This document shows positions 51,390-61,363 of a DNA stretch of 64,000 bases, piece by piece. The notes under the pieces were generated by a model. The model made no database searches. It was not told the DNA's origin and saw only the letters and a list, made by a program, of their open reading frames with translations. The DNA comes from CAZLFQ01 sp964558975. GTDB taxonomy: Bacteria > Pseudomonadota > Alphaproteobacteria > Rickettsiales > Midichloriaceae. Numbering within the stretch: the stretch's first letter is position 1; every line of letters begins with the position of its first letter. The stretch covers positions 1 through 64,000 of the forward strand of contig CAZLFQ010000003.1 of the NCBI GenBank assembly GCA_964558975.1, written 5' to 3'. The translations under genes were made by a program, and so were the position numbers.

Positions 51390-53344
51390 TTAGTTTTTTC
51401 TCCAATTAATAGGTTAAATGTTATAACGGCGCCACTAGGGGAATTTGCAACACTAAGAATGCCACCGTGATCTTCGATGATTTTTTTTACGATAGGTAGA
51501 CCTAAACCAGTACCTTTCACCTTGGTTGTAACATATGGTTCTGTTACACGATCAATAAGCGTTTTATCAAAGCCAAGGCCGTTATCTTCAATCTTAAGTT
51601 CAATAAAATGACTATTAGGTTTAGACAAGCTGATTTTTACATCTCCAGCGAAGCCAGAATTCCCTGAAGCTCTTTTTGCTTCAATAGATTCTGCTGCGTT
51701 CTTGAGTAGGTTTGTCAACACTTGGGATATCTGGGTTAAATCGCATAAGACATAACAAGCTTTACCATCATAGTCAAAGGTATATTTATTAAATTTATAT
51801 ACGAATTTTTGTGCAAAGAGTATATCTTGTATAATTTTGCAAATATCATAAGAAGATTTTTTAGGTTGAGGTATTCTTGCAAATTCTACAAATTCTTCGA
51901 CAATTCTTCCTATATCTTCAACATGCCTAGTGATTGTATCTACATATTTCTCAAATGATTCTTTATCGGATTTAATTTCATTAATATATTTTTTCTTAAT
52001 TCTTTCTGCAGAAAGATGGATAGGGGTAAGAGGATTTTTAATTTCATGAGCAATTCTTCTTGCAACATCTGCCCACGCAGCAGTTCTTTGAGCTATGACC
52101 AGATCGCTAATATCATCAAAGGTGACTATATAGCTTTCAGTCGTCCCGTCTGAGCTAAGTTGTGTGCCAACTCTTACAAATAAAGAGAGTTTTTTCTTAT
52201 CACGGGTTATCTCGACGTTTTGTTGTATAATTTCATTTGGTTTTTGATTTGCTTCTTCAATCAATGGTGTGATTTCTTCAAAGATTTTTTTAAAGTTTAG
52301 TAATTTGTTTTTATTAGGAATATCCAAAAGCTTATGTGCAGAATTATTAGCAAGAGTGATTTCATTTTTTTTAGAAATAACAATTACGCCTGCTGTTACT
52401 TCAGCAAGAACTGCCTCAATAAATCTTCTCCTTTCGTCAATTAGATTAGTAAAGGTACTAAGCTGATCATGCTGAATAGAAAGTGTTTCAGTCATTTGGT
52501 TAAAGGCGCGTGTAAGTATTGCTGTTTCATCAATTCCCGATTTCTCTGGTAGCCGTACGGAGAAATCTCCTTTCTTTACTTTTGATGTAGCATCAACTAG
52601 CAAGTTTAGGGGTTTTGTAATATATCGTGCAAATCTAGCACCAATTAAAATGGCTAATATACATAACACAATCGAAACAGAGATAAATACAAGCTCAAGA
52701 CGTAGTCTAGTATTACTGATATCAGCCATTAGGCTTTCATATGAACTTGCAGAGCCTTGAGAGATTTTAAGGTGATTTAGTATATCTCTATCTACAAATC
52801 TTCCAACTAACAAATAGGTATTAACATGACCATGCAACTTAAGTATTGCTCTAACTTTATCCTCTGCAGATTGATCAAGAACAACTACCTCGCCACTATC
52901 TGCTTCTTGTAGTTGTCTTTCTGGTAATTTTTCAAAGGTTAGGGAAAGAGAAAATGAGTTTTGGGCGATTACATTATCTCTTTGAAAGATCATTATCTCT
53001 GATAAATTTCTTAATGAAGCTTGCTTATCTAAAAAAAGTTTAAATAGTTGAGGGTCTTCATCTAAAGCTTTTTGATTTCGAGCAATGTCGTTTGCTATTT
53101 CAAATATATCTGTTTTGATATTTTCTTTATGCTCTTTTAAATAGCTTTCCGCGATTTCAACAGAATGAGTCAGTGCTTTGCTGATTTTATCATTGAATAA
53201 CGACTCTATACCAATGCTATAATAAGCATATGAAATTGCTGCTAGCAGTATTGCTGGAAGTACAGTAACTAGAACAGAAATCATTACGACTAACTTTTGT
53301 CGTAATGAAGTGTTATAAAACTTTGTTCTGAGTTGCTTTAACAC
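51386..53344 (-). CDS. ntrY: NtrY-type sensor histidine kinase
   Basis: 652 residues. Two membrane helices (about 15-40 and 212-235) bracket a 170-residue periplasmic sensor part. Then HAMP (LLVDATSKVKKGDFSVRLPEKSG), PAS (about 300-410), the H-box RRIAHEIKNPLTPIHLSAERI with the phospho-accepting His, and HATPase motifs NLLKNAAES, IEDNGLGF and TKVKGTGLGLPIVKKIIEDHGG. NtrY with NtrX senses nitrogen or redox state; ntrX is not next to it here. secD lies nine bases upstream. Confidence 0.94.
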   Translation of the reverse strand: MLKQLRTKFYNTSLRQKLVVMISVLVTVLPAILLAAISYAYYSIGIESLFNDKISKALTHSVEIAESYLKEHKENIKTDIFEIANDIARNQKALDEDPQLFKLFLDKQASLRNLSEIMIFQRDNVIAQNSFSLSLTFEKLPERQLQEADSGEVVVLDQSAEDKVRAILKLHGHVNTYLLVGRFVDRDILNHLKISQGSASSYESLMADISNTRLRLELVFISVSIVLCILAILIGARFARYITKPLNLLVDATSKVKKGDFSVRLPEKSGIDETAILTRAFNQMTETLSIQHDQLSTFTNLIDERRRFIEAVLAEVTAGVIVISKKNEITLANNSAHKLLDIPNKNKLLNFKKIFEEITPLIEEANQKPNEIIQQNVEITRDKKKLSLFVRVGTQLSSDGTTESYIVTFDDISDLVIAQRTAAWADVARRIAHEIKNPLTPIHLSAERIKKKYINEIKSDKESFEKYVDTITRHVEDIGRIVEEFVEFARIPQPKKSSYDICKIIQDILFAQKFVYKFNKYTFDYDGKACYVLCDLTQISQVLTNLLKNAAESIEAKRASGNSGFAGDVKISLSKPNSHFIELKIEDNGLGFDKTLIDRVTEPYVTTKVKGTGLGLPIVKKIIEDHGGILSVANSPSGAVITFNLLIGEKTK

Positions 53345-53353
53345 ATTGATGAC

Positions 53354-54925
53354 CTATAACGGAAGTGCTTTTGGTCTGTATCTTACAAACCAAGATGCTA
53401 TCAATAACTTAACTAACAATATCGCAGTAAACAGTGAGCATAATATCCCTATTGTAAGTGTTATAGCGAAGCCTTTAACTGGGCCACTACCGAATAAAAA
53501 TAGGATCAATGATACTAAAACAGTTGTTAAGTTAGAGTCTAGAATTGTGGCAAATGCTAAGTTGAAACCACTTTCAATAGATGCGAGAGGTGTTCTGCCT
53601 TTTCTCATTTCTTCTCTAATTCTTTCAAATATCAGAACGTTTGCATCTACAGCCATTCCCAATGTTAAAACCATTCCTGCGATTCCAGGGAGTGTTAAAG
53701 TTGCTTCAAACATACCAAGAATAGTTATGATCATAAAAAGGTTTATTATTAGCGCTAGGTTTGCAATCATCCCAAATAAGCCATAGAACAGAACCATAAA
53801 TACAACAACAAGAGTTGTGCCAATAACAGCTGCCTTAGTTCCAGCTTCAATAGAGTCTTGTCCCAAGCTAGGTCCTACGGTTCTTTCTTCTGCAATTTTA
53901 AGAGGTACTGGAAGTGCTCCTGCTCTTAGAAGTAATGCAAGTTCATTAGCTGATTGCACAGTGAAGTTTCCAGAAATTTGCCCGCTGCCTCCAAGGATTG
54001 GTTCATTGATTGTTGGCGCGCTTATAACTTTATTATCTAATACGATCGCCAGTCTTTTATGAACGTTTTCTGTTGATACATCTCCAAATGTTCTCGCTCC
54101 CCTAGAGTTGAATTTAAAGCTAACTACTGGCGAATTCAGATTAATTGCAGTTTGTGCATCGACTAGCTCTTCCCCTGAAAGTAAAGGTTTGATAAATACG
54201 GCAATAACACCTGAATCTTTAGAAGACCTGTCTTCTAAAGGAATTAATTTTGTACCGAATGGTATATTTCCACTTGTTGCGTCATTGAGTGAAACATTTT
54301 CGTTTACTAGGTGAAAAGTAAGCTTCGCTGTCTTGCCTAATAACCTTTTAATTTGTTCTGGGTTATCCGCTCCAGGAACTTGAACAAGTATGTAATTATC
54401 ACCTTGTCTTTGGATATCAACTTCTTTTGTGCCAGCTTCATCTATTCTTCTACGTACGATCTCAATAGTCTGAACCATTAAGTTATTTCTTAAGTTTTTG
54501 GATTCTTGATCGTCAAATTCAACAGATACAATGTTTCCAGAAGCAGAAGAACGAACTAAACTACCTAGCGCATCAAATATGGACTGTTGAGCAGCTTGTG
54601 ACTGGGAAGCGTCTTTTATGGTGAAAGTAATCTTGCCATTTGATGCCGTGAAATCTGTAGCTTCAATTTTATCTGTTTTGAGCTTCGTTCTCATATGCTC
54701 CATAGATTTTACCGCTTGTTCTTTATCGTAGGCATTAAAATCTACTTCTAAAAGAATATAAGCTCCTCCTCTAAGATCTAACCCTAAATTGATTTTTTTA
54801 TCTGGGAAGATGCTGCCGAAAGAGCTATTTAAAATTGCCGGATGAAAAGATGGAATAGCTAAATAAATTGAAAAGAAGCAAATAAGGGCAATTAAGATTT
54901 TTTTCCAAGCAGGGATCTGAAGCAT
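53354..54925 (-). CDS. secD: Protein translocase subunit SecD
   Basis: 523 residues. N-terminal membrane helix, large periplasmic P1 domain beginning LGLDLRGGAYILLEVD, then five C-terminal helices with FEATLTLPGIAGMVLTLGMAVDANVLIFERIREEMRKG. SecDF pulls translocating proteins across using the proton gradient. secF does not follow; the next gene on this strand is ntrY. Confidence 0.97.
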   Translation of the reverse strand: MLQIPAWKKILIALICFFSIYLAIPSFHPAILNSSFGSIFPDKKINLGLDLRGGAYILLEVDFNAYDKEQAVKSMEHMRTKLKTDKIEATDFTASNGKITFTIKDASQSQAAQQSIFDALGSLVRSSASGNIVSVEFDDQESKNLRNNLMVQTIEIVRRRIDEAGTKEVDIQRQGDNYILVQVPGADNPEQIKRLLGKTAKLTFHLVNENVSLNDATSGNIPFGTKLIPLEDRSSKDSGVIAVFIKPLLSGEELVDAQTAINLNSPVVSFKFNSRGARTFGDVSTENVHKRLAIVLDNKVISAPTINEPILGGSGQISGNFTVQSANELALLLRAGALPVPLKIAEERTVGPSLGQDSIEAGTKAAVIGTTLVVVFMVLFYGLFGMIANLALIINLFMIITILGMFEATLTLPGIAGMVLTLGMAVDANVLIFERIREEMRKGRTPLASIESGFNLAFATILDSNLTTVLVSLILFLFGSGPVKGFAITLTIGILCSLFTAILLVKLLIASWFVRYRPKALPL

Positions 54926-55054
54926 GTTTCTAACTCAAATTATTCAATAACTTTTTTAATGTGGAAAGCGGTCAAATGCAAGATATTTGAATATATGCTT
55001 GATGAAAGCATATATTCTGATAATTATAAGTTGAATGAAGAATTTGAGGGTTAA

Positions 55055-56383
55055 ATGAAACTTACGGTTGTAATTTTGGCTGCAGGGCAGGGTAAAAGAA
55101 TGAATTCTGATATACCAAAGGTTATGCATCAGGTTGCTGGTATACCAATGCTGGAAGTGCTGCTAGATACTGTGTCGCAGCTTGAAACGCAGGAAATAAG
55201 GGTGGTGTCAAGTAACGAGTTGATGGAATATCAGCCTTTTCAAGACCTTAAAGATAAGTATAAGTTTGATACATATATTCAAAAAGAAAGGCATGGCACA
55301 GCGGATGCACTAAAGATAGCTCTTAAAACAAAGCCTAAATCTCCAGTTTTAGTTATGTGTGGAGATGCCCCATTAATTAAAGCTGAAACAATCAATAAGA
55401 TGGTACAGAGATACGAAGATTTATCAGCCAAAGTTTTATGTCTTGGGTTTAGAGCTAAAAATCCTCATGGTTATGGCAGACTCATTTCATATGAGAATGA
55501 TCTCTTAGAGATAATAGAAGAAAAAGATGCGACACCCGAGCAACGTAATATAGATATTTGTAATTCAGGTGTTTATATCATTGACAATTCTATCGTGGAA
55601 GAAGTTCTATCAAAAATAACCAACACAAATGCATCAAATGAATTTTACCTAACTGATGCTGTAAAAGTTGCAAATAAGCTTGGATACCAATGTGTTTATC
55701 ACGTTGCATCAGAAAAAGAGGTGATGGGTGTGAACGATAGATATCAATTATCTCAGGCTGAAAAGTATATCCAAAAAAGACTTAGGAGGCAGCATCTTAA
55801 AGCTGGGGTTACAATGGTTGATCCTAACACTGTTTTCTTATCGCTTGATACCAAAATAGGCCGTGATGTAGTTATTCACCCAAACGTGGTAATTGGAGCG
55901 GGTGTTGAAATTAAAGATCATGCAGAAATTTATCCCTTTACTCATATTGCAGGAGCTATGATAGGTGAAAACTGCAAAGTAGGACCATTTGCAAGAATTA
56001 GGCAGAAGACCGAGTTAGGCAAGAATTCAAGAATTGGTAACTTTGTTGAAACTAAGGCGATCAAAATTGGAAAAGGTTCTAAAGCCTCTCATTTGTCATA
56101 TTTAGGAGATGGACAAATTGGAGATAATACAAACATAGGTGCAGGTACTATTTTCTGTAATTATGATGGCTACTCAAAGCAAACAACGATGATTGGCAGC
56201 GATGTATTCGTTGGTTCTAATACTGCATTAATTGCGCCAGTAAAAGTTGGTGATGGGGCAATTGTTGGAGCTGGTAGTGTTATTACTGAAGATGTGGAAA
56301 AAGATGCGCTATCAATCGCCCGCGCAAGGCAAGTTAATTTCAACCAAAAGGCAGAGTTGATTAGGAGTAAGCGGAGGAAGTAG
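55055..56383 (+). CDS. glmU: Bifunctional UDP-N-acetylglucosamine pyrophosphorylase / glucosamine-1-phosphate acetyltransferase
   Basis: 442 residues. Uridyltransferase domain starts VVILAAGQGKRMNSDIPKVMHQVAG, with VMCGDAPLI and EKDATPEQRNI. From about residue 240 the left-handed beta-helix hexapeptides carry the acetyltransferase (IGNFVETKAIKIGKGSKASHLSYLGDGQIGDNTNIGAGTIFCNYDG). It makes UDP-GlcNAc for peptidoglycan and lipid A. It stands alone, divergent from secD. Confidence 0.97.
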   Translation: MKLTVVILAAGQGKRMNSDIPKVMHQVAGIPMLEVLLDTVSQLETQEIRVVSSNELMEYQPFQDLKDKYKFDTYIQKERHGTADALKIALKTKPKSPVLVMCGDAPLIKAETINKMVQRYEDLSAKVLCLGFRAKNPHGYGRLISYENDLLEIIEEKDATPEQRNIDICNSGVYIIDNSIVEEVLSKITNTNASNEFYLTDAVKVANKLGYQCVYHVASEKEVMGVNDRYQLSQAEKYIQKRLRRQHLKAGVTMVDPNTVFLSLDTKIGRDVVIHPNVVIGAGVEIKDHAEIYPFTHIAGAMIGENCKVGPFARIRQKTELGKNSRIGNFVETKAIKIGKGSKASHLSYLGDGQIGDNTNIGAGTIFCNYDGYSKQTTMIGSDVFVGSNTALIAPVKVGDGAIVGAGSVITEDVEKDALSIARARQVNFNQKAELIRSKRRK

Positions 56384-56475
56384 AGTGGCACTAATTAAAA
56401 GATTATTAATGTAATCAAGTATATAATTAGCGAACAGAAGAATAGTTTTTTGAATGAAGCGTTGTTTAAATTTTT

Positions 56476-57666
56476 ATGAATGAATTTCAAATAAATATAC
56501 TAGACATAAAAGAAAAAGTTATTGCTGTTCTAAAACAATCTAATAAGGGTGTGACTATATATTCTGTTTTTAATGAATCTTTGAAAGAATTAAATAAAAA
56601 AATTAAATTTAATCATGGGCTGATACTATCCTATTTAGATGACCATGAAATATTGTTCGGTTTTTGGGAATTTGAAAAAAAACGTTCTTACAATATAAGT
56701 TCAATAGCAATTAAAAAATCTAGGAAACTTTCAGAGTTTGTTTGTTTTATTTTTATGTTTAATATACTCCTTTCAAAAGTTGATTCAAAAGGGAGGAATA
56801 GCTTATTTGGTAGATTGAAAAAACATCTTACAAAAAATACAAAAGCTTTACTTCATGAATTTGAAACCTTTGTTCATTTAAGACAATCAGGTTTTCATGT
56901 TGACTTGTCAGAACTAAATAGAACTACAATTACTGAATATACTGCTTCAAAAAATAAGCAAGATTTCAATATTGAATGCAAGAGTGTTTCTAAAAATGCT
57001 GGTTTCCCCATAATTCAAGAGTGTGCGGGAATTTTTCTTAAAAATTTAGATATGTCCGTTATCAAAAAGAATTGTAAGTTACCTTGCATTATAAACTACA
57101 CTTTTAATGGTAGGTTGGTGTCAGATAAAAGTGAAAAAGATGATTTTCTTCCACATGAGTTAGCAATGAACTTCAATCAAGATTTATCGGTTAGATCAAG
57201 TAATGTAGTTTGTACGGGGATTGACAAGAATCAGGTTTTTAATGATAATTGGAGAGTTAATAAGATTAATTTATTGAATAAACAGGATCCTTCTTCTTTC
57301 ATAATATTCAGTTTTGGTGATCAATTACCATTTTTTATTCAATTGAGATCACAGAAAAAAAGCACTTATATAGACCACATTGTTACGTCTGTTAAAAGAG
57401 CATTGGAACAATTTAAAAAAAATGGAAATTCAAATCCCGATGTTTTATATATTTATCTTGAAGGCATTCCTCCCGAAAATTTAGGAGAGAAAAAGCTACA
57501 AAATAACTTAGAGCAAATTATTGCACCAACTGTTAATTCATACCCAAAACCATTGTTAATATTTTTTAGAAGTCATAAAGATGAGGATGGATTATCAAAA
57601 ATTTTTTCATTATGGAATAAAGATTTTAGCAGTTATACAAAATATTTTACAATCACGCCTAATTAA
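56476..57666 (+). CDS. Orphan PD-(D/E)XK nuclease-like protein
   Basis: 396 residues, no known family recognised. Near residues 135-180 the string EFETFVHLRQSGF..TEYTASKNKQDFNIECKSVSKNAGF has the order of a PD-(D/E)XK nuclease core: an early Glu, then Asp (QDF) one strand before E-C-K. The N-terminal 110 residues and the rest are mostly Lys/Asn/Phe-rich. Base composition seems poorer in G+C than its neighbours. It lies alone between glmU and radC, a spot open to insertion. Possible roles are DNA defence, repair or a toxin; none is proven. Upstream TTAA pairs are AT-rich and not counted as CtrA sites. Confidence 0.7.
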   Translation: MNEFQINILDIKEKVIAVLKQSNKGVTIYSVFNESLKELNKKIKFNHGLILSYLDDHEILFGFWEFEKKRSYNISSIAIKKSRKLSEFVCFIFMFNILLSKVDSKGRNSLFGRLKKHLTKNTKALLHEFETFVHLRQSGFHVDLSELNRTTITEYTASKNKQDFNIECKSVSKNAGFPIIQECAGIFLKNLDMSVIKKNCKLPCIINYTFNGRLVSDKSEKDDFLPHELAMNFNQDLSVRSSNVVCTGIDKNQVFNDNWRVNKINLLNKQDPSSFIIFSFGDQLPFFIQLRSQKKSTYIDHIVTSVKRALEQFKKNGNSNPDVLYIYLEGIPPENLGEKKLQNNLEQIIAPTVNSYPKPLLIFFRSHKDEDGLSKIFSLWNKDFSSYTKYFTITPN

Positions 57667-57762
57667 ATTAGTTTAGCTTTATATTTTAAGTTTGCTTCTC
57701 AAGTTGTCGCTTGAGCTTTGCCTCCAAAAAACAAACTTTTAAATAACAGTTTGTGAATCTTT

Positions 57763-58443
57763 CTACAATAACCCATTCGCTCTAAAAGAATAATGGTTGT
57801 TGTTTGCAACAATCAGATGATCATGAATTTTTACAGAAAGCTGTGAGAGGGCATTTGAAATGGACTTAGTCATTTCAATATCTTCAGTTGAAGGTTTCGC
57901 TTCACCGCTTGGATGGTTGTGTACTAAAATTACTGCTGCTGCAGAATGCTCAATAGCCTTTTTAGCGATTTCACGTGGGTAAATTTGTACCTTGTCTATA
58001 GTGCCGCCTTCTGAAAGTTCATCAGCAATCAAAGTATTTTTCTTGCTAAGATATAATATTCTAAAGCACTCTGTCTTTCTGAATCCCATTGTAAGATTGC
58101 AGTAATTTATAACGCTATGCCAATTGCTTAAAACTGGCTGGTTTGAGTCGGTTGTAAATTGTAAACGTGAGAATAAATCTAGCAGAAGCTTTAAGTGAAA
58201 AACAGCATTATCACCAATACCATCAATTTGTTTGAGCTCTATAGGCTCTGCATTTAATACACCTGCTAAGCTGCCAAATTTATTTAATAGAATTTTGGCC
58301 ATATCTCGCGTGTCTTTCCGCGTGAATACGTCAAATAGAATCATTTCTAAGATCTCATAATCTGCAAGACTCCTAATTGGAACTTTTAAAAATTTTTCCT
58401 TTAATCTTTTTCTATGTCCAGACTTTAGATCTTGTTCTACCAT
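57763..58443 (-). CDS. radC: RadC-family (UPF0758) JAB-domain protein
   Basis: 226 residues. An N-terminal helix-hairpin-helix region (LADYEILEMILFDVFTRKDTRDMAKILLNKFGSLAGVL, IDGIGDNAVFHLKLL) precedes a JAMM/MPN domain with the metal site VHNHPSGEAKPSTED. Despite the name a role in DNA repair is doubtful; the family often occurs near mobile or recombination loci. Its start overlaps the pccB stop by one base, so both are co-transcribed. Confidence 0.94.
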   Translation of the reverse strand: MVEQDLKSGHRKRLKEKFLKVPIRSLADYEILEMILFDVFTRKDTRDMAKILLNKFGSLAGVLNAEPIELKQIDGIGDNAVFHLKLLLDLFSRLQFTTDSNQPVLSNWHSVINYCNLTMGFRKTECFRILYLSKKNTLIADELSEGGTIDKVQIYPREIAKKAIEHSAAAVILVHNHPSGEAKPSTEDIEMTKSISNALSQLSVKIHDHLIVANNNHYSFRANGLL

Positions 58444-59981
58444 TATAAAGGCAAGTTATCGTGTTTTTTCCAAGGTTTTTGTACAGACTTTTTTTCTAAT
58501 ATTGCAAAAGCTTTGCACAACTTCCATCTAGTATTATACGGTCTAATGATATCGTCAATATATCCGCGTGAAGCTGCAAAAAGTGGATTCGCAAATTTCT
58601 CTTGGTATTCTGTAATTTTTTTCTGCATTACTTCTTCATCTTTTGCATCACGGTGTAAAATTGCAACTGCTCCTTTAGCGCCCATTACAGCAATTTCTGC
58701 ATTTGCCCACGAATAGTTTAGATCCCCTTTTAGATGTTTGGAGTTCATCACTATATATGCGCCACCATAGGCTTTGCGTACAATTAGAGTAATTTTGGGA
58801 ACAGTTGATTCAGCATAAGCATACAACAATTTTGCACCGTGCTTAATGATTCCATTATGTTCTTGGTCAACACCGGGTAGGAATCCGGGTACATCAACTA
58901 GTGTTAGAATTGGAATGTTAAATGCGTCACAGAATCTAATAAATCTTGCAGCTTTTACCGATGCGTTGATATCTAGACAGCCTGCTAAGTGCATTGGTTG
59001 GTTTGCAACAATACCAACAGTGCGCCCTTCAAGGCGAGCAAAACCTGTAATAATATTTTTTGCATAATCTGGTTTGATCTCGAAAAAATCACCTTCATCA
59101 ATGATTTTTTCAATGAGTACTCGCATACTATAAGGTTTATTTGGATTGTCAGGAATTAATGTTTCCAATGACATTTCAATTCGATCAGCTGGATCAAGTG
59201 TAGGCCTTACAGGAACACCACCTTTATTGCATGATGGTAAGAAATTAAAGAATCTACGTATTTGCTGAAGCATATCGATGTCATTTTCGAATACCCCATC
59301 GCATACCCCATTTTTTGTTCCATGAACTGATGCGCCGCCAAGTTTTTCGTGTGTCACATCTTCATGTGTTACTGTTTTTACAACATCTGGGCCAGTTACA
59401 TACATATAAGATGAACCAGCAACCATAAAGGTAAAATCGGTTAGTGCAGGAGAGTAAACAGCTCCTCCAGCACATGGGCCCATGATTAATGAGATTTGCG
59501 GCACTACTCCTGAAAGATCGACATTTCGTTGGAAGATTTCGCCATAACCACTAAGCGAGTCTACGCCTTCTTGAATTCTTGCCCCGCCAGAATCATTGAT
59601 ACCAATTATGGGTGCGCCCATTCTAAGTGCGGCATCTTGAAGCTGACAAATTTTCTTAGCATTTGTTTCGCTAAGTGTTCCTCCCAATACCGTAAAATCT
59701 TGACTGTAAACCATAACAACGCGGCCATTGATTGTACCATAACCTGCAACAAGACCGTCGCCTGGATTGTGATTTTTCTCCATGCCAAAGTTTGTGCAAC
59801 GATGTTCAACGAACATACCAATTTCTTCAAATGAGTCTGGGTCTAAAAGAACGTCGATTCGCTCACGTGCAGTAAGCTTGCCTTTTTCATGTTGTTTATC
59901 TATACGATCTTGGCCGCCACCGAATTTAGCAGCCTTTCTTTTGGTTTCGATTAAATCAGATATTTTGACGGTATTATCCAT
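58443..59981 (-). CDS. pccB: Propionyl-CoA carboxylase beta subunit (carboxyltransferase)
   Basis: 512 residues, usual length. Carboxyltransferase motifs GKLTARERIDVLLDPDSFEEIG, GGARIQEGVDSLSGYGEIF, MGPCAGGAVYSPALTDFTFMV, VDVPGFLPGVDQEHNGIIKHGAKLLYAYAE and AYGGAYIVMNSKHLKGD are all present. With the biotin-carrying alpha subunit it makes methylmalonyl-CoA from propionyl-CoA. pccA is not adjacent. It precedes radC. Confidence 0.95.
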   Translation of the reverse strand: MDNTVKISDLIETKRKAAKFGGGQDRIDKQHEKGKLTARERIDVLLDPDSFEEIGMFVEHRCTNFGMEKNHNPGDGLVAGYGTINGRVVMVYSQDFTVLGGTLSETNAKKICQLQDAALRMGAPIIGINDSGGARIQEGVDSLSGYGEIFQRNVDLSGVVPQISLIMGPCAGGAVYSPALTDFTFMVAGSSYMYVTGPDVVKTVTHEDVTHEKLGGASVHGTKNGVCDGVFENDIDMLQQIRRFFNFLPSCNKGGVPVRPTLDPADRIEMSLETLIPDNPNKPYSMRVLIEKIIDEGDFFEIKPDYAKNIITGFARLEGRTVGIVANQPMHLAGCLDINASVKAARFIRFCDAFNIPILTLVDVPGFLPGVDQEHNGIIKHGAKLLYAYAESTVPKITLIVRKAYGGAYIVMNSKHLKGDLNYSWANAEIAVMGAKGAVAILHRDAKDEEVMQKKITEYQEKFANPLFAASRGYIDDIIRPYNTRWKLCKAFAILEKKSVQKPWKKHDNLPL

Positions 59982-60131
59982 TACAACTCTCCACAGTTCT
60001 TGATAAAGGTTTACCGTAATTTTGGAGTATTTTCAATGTAGTCTTTGCTTAAGTTTCTTTCATGCTTAAAGTTTTATGCTAACTGGTTGTAAACGCCGCT
60101 CAGTAACCCGCTCTTGGTGATAACTAAAATT

Positions 60132-60160
60132 TTGATTTTTATGGAGGGATGCGCTATAAT
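60132..60160 (+). promoter_or_regulatory. Strong sigma-70 type promoter
   Basis: TTGATT (60132-60137), exactly 17 bases, TATAAT (60155-60160). Predicted transcription start near 60167, 24 bases before the ATG at 60191, which has AGGA and AAGAAG as ribosome site. A degenerate CTAA-N7-TAAA lies at 60079-60093. Confidence 0.75.
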
Positions 60161-60190
60161 TGTGCCCATTCTAAATAGGAAAAGAAGAAA

Positions 60191-61339
60191 ATGTGGCAAT
60201 CTAAAAAAAATGTGTTTAAAGAAGGAATTAATACCTATGCTATTAATCTTTTATGGCTAAACCGTGAAAAGAAGGCGGATCAAAAATATATTCATAGAGC
60301 AGATACATCAGAAGAGCTAATAGATGAGTTTTTTAGGCCAGTAGTGAAATGGGCAAAATCAAACCCAGAAGCAGATATAAATATTTGGTATGACTCAAAC
60401 AACAATAACGAACAAGCTTTAGTTAGCACTCAAAGTGTTCTTGATAAGACATTAGCTACAAGCAGCCTTACTAACGTCAAGTTGAGAGATATAAGAGAAA
60501 TTGCATTTGTTAAAGCGAATGAATTTTTATTCGATGACGGTATGCCAATATACTATCGAGTCGATATTCTGAAATTAATTACAAGCTTGCATACTTTACA
60601 ATTTGAAGCTAAAGACGCAGTAGTTTTTTCTGATTTAGATGTAGGAGATTATACTGATAGAGTGAATTCAATAAGAATGAATAAGTCGGGGTTATTTGAT
60701 GTTGCTACAATGAATATAATTGAAGAATTTGGCTCTGTCTCAACAGATAATCAGTTTCTTCAATTCGTCAACGATGAAGCTGCAGTTACAGCTCTTAGAC
60801 ACATTATAAACTCATCATCTTTTATAGGATCTAACGCTGCTAATATAGATTTTTACACAGATGATAAAAACCACGATTTGTTATCTAAAAAATATATTAT
60901 GCCTGTGCTATTTAATATCCCATTCATGCAGACAACGATTTGGTTTGCAAGATTTTACCAATATGCTAAAGATGACAACAAAGGAGACTGTAAAATAAAA
61001 GTGAAAGCAAGCTTTCTAGGATTGGGCACCGAAGATGAACTGTTAGATTATAACCCAGATACACATGGTTATGCACCAATGGGTAATTGGCTTCATAAGT
61101 ACAATAGATACCTTGGTTTTATAGTTGATTATGACACTAAGCTATTAAGTAAAAAGCTTGTATTCCAAGACTGTCCGCATGAAGGGTATTATATTAGAAA
61201 AACTGATACACATCAGGGAAGCGACCATACAGAAGTAGGCTTTTGGGGGCCTAAAATAGGAGTTGAGCCGTTTCAATTAAAATTTTGGGAAAAAGAGCTT
61301 GTGGATGATGAAGCCAATTTGCATTCTTCGGAACTTTAA
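60191..61339 (+). CDS. DXD-motif glycosyltransferase-like protein, candidate effector
   Basis: 382 residues, no signal peptide or membrane segment. Three features fit GT-A enzymes of the DXD-sugar type (toxin-like LCT/GT44 or Gly_transf_sug): the start INLLWLNREKK (as FIWIG/N in the family), INIWYDSN near 63-70, and YYRVDILKLI (121-130) followed by AVVFSDLDVGD with Asp148-x-Asp150. The VDILK-DLDV order matches the SDILR-DVD order of clostridial glucosylating toxins. The C-terminal 150 residues are unfamiliar. It stands between pccB and ftsA with its own strong promoter. Host modification is inference; a role in its own cell-envelope glycans is possible. Confidence 0.75.
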   Translation: MWQSKKNVFKEGINTYAINLLWLNREKKADQKYIHRADTSEELIDEFFRPVVKWAKSNPEADINIWYDSNNNNEQALVSTQSVLDKTLATSSLTNVKLRDIREIAFVKANEFLFDDGMPIYYRVDILKLITSLHTLQFEAKDAVVFSDLDVGDYTDRVNSIRMNKSGLFDVATMNIIEEFGSVSTDNQFLQFVNDEAAVTALRHIINSSSFIGSNAANIDFYTDDKNHDLLSKKYIMPVLFNIPFMQTTIWFARFYQYAKDDNKGDCKIKVKASFLGLGTEDELLDYNPDTHGYAPMGNWLHKYNRYLGFIVDYDTKLLSKKLVFQDCPHEGYYIRKTDTHQGSDHTEVGFWGPKIGVEPFQLKFWEKELVDDEANLHSSEL

Positions 61340-61363
61340 AAACTTTATCAGGAAAGAAGAAAT

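Noticed and set aside
56395..56409. TTAA-N7-TTAA upstream of the nuclease-like gene
   Set aside because: Again almost pure A/T with no C after either half, so not counted as a CtrA site.
57694..57713. CTCAAG/CTTGAG hairpin after the nuclease-like gene as a terminator
   Set aside because: Only six base pairs and no T run on either strand.
60079..60093. CTAA-N7-TAAA upstream of the glycosyltransferase-like gene
   Set aside because: Two mismatches to the CtrA pattern and about 100 bases from the start, behind a good standard promoter.
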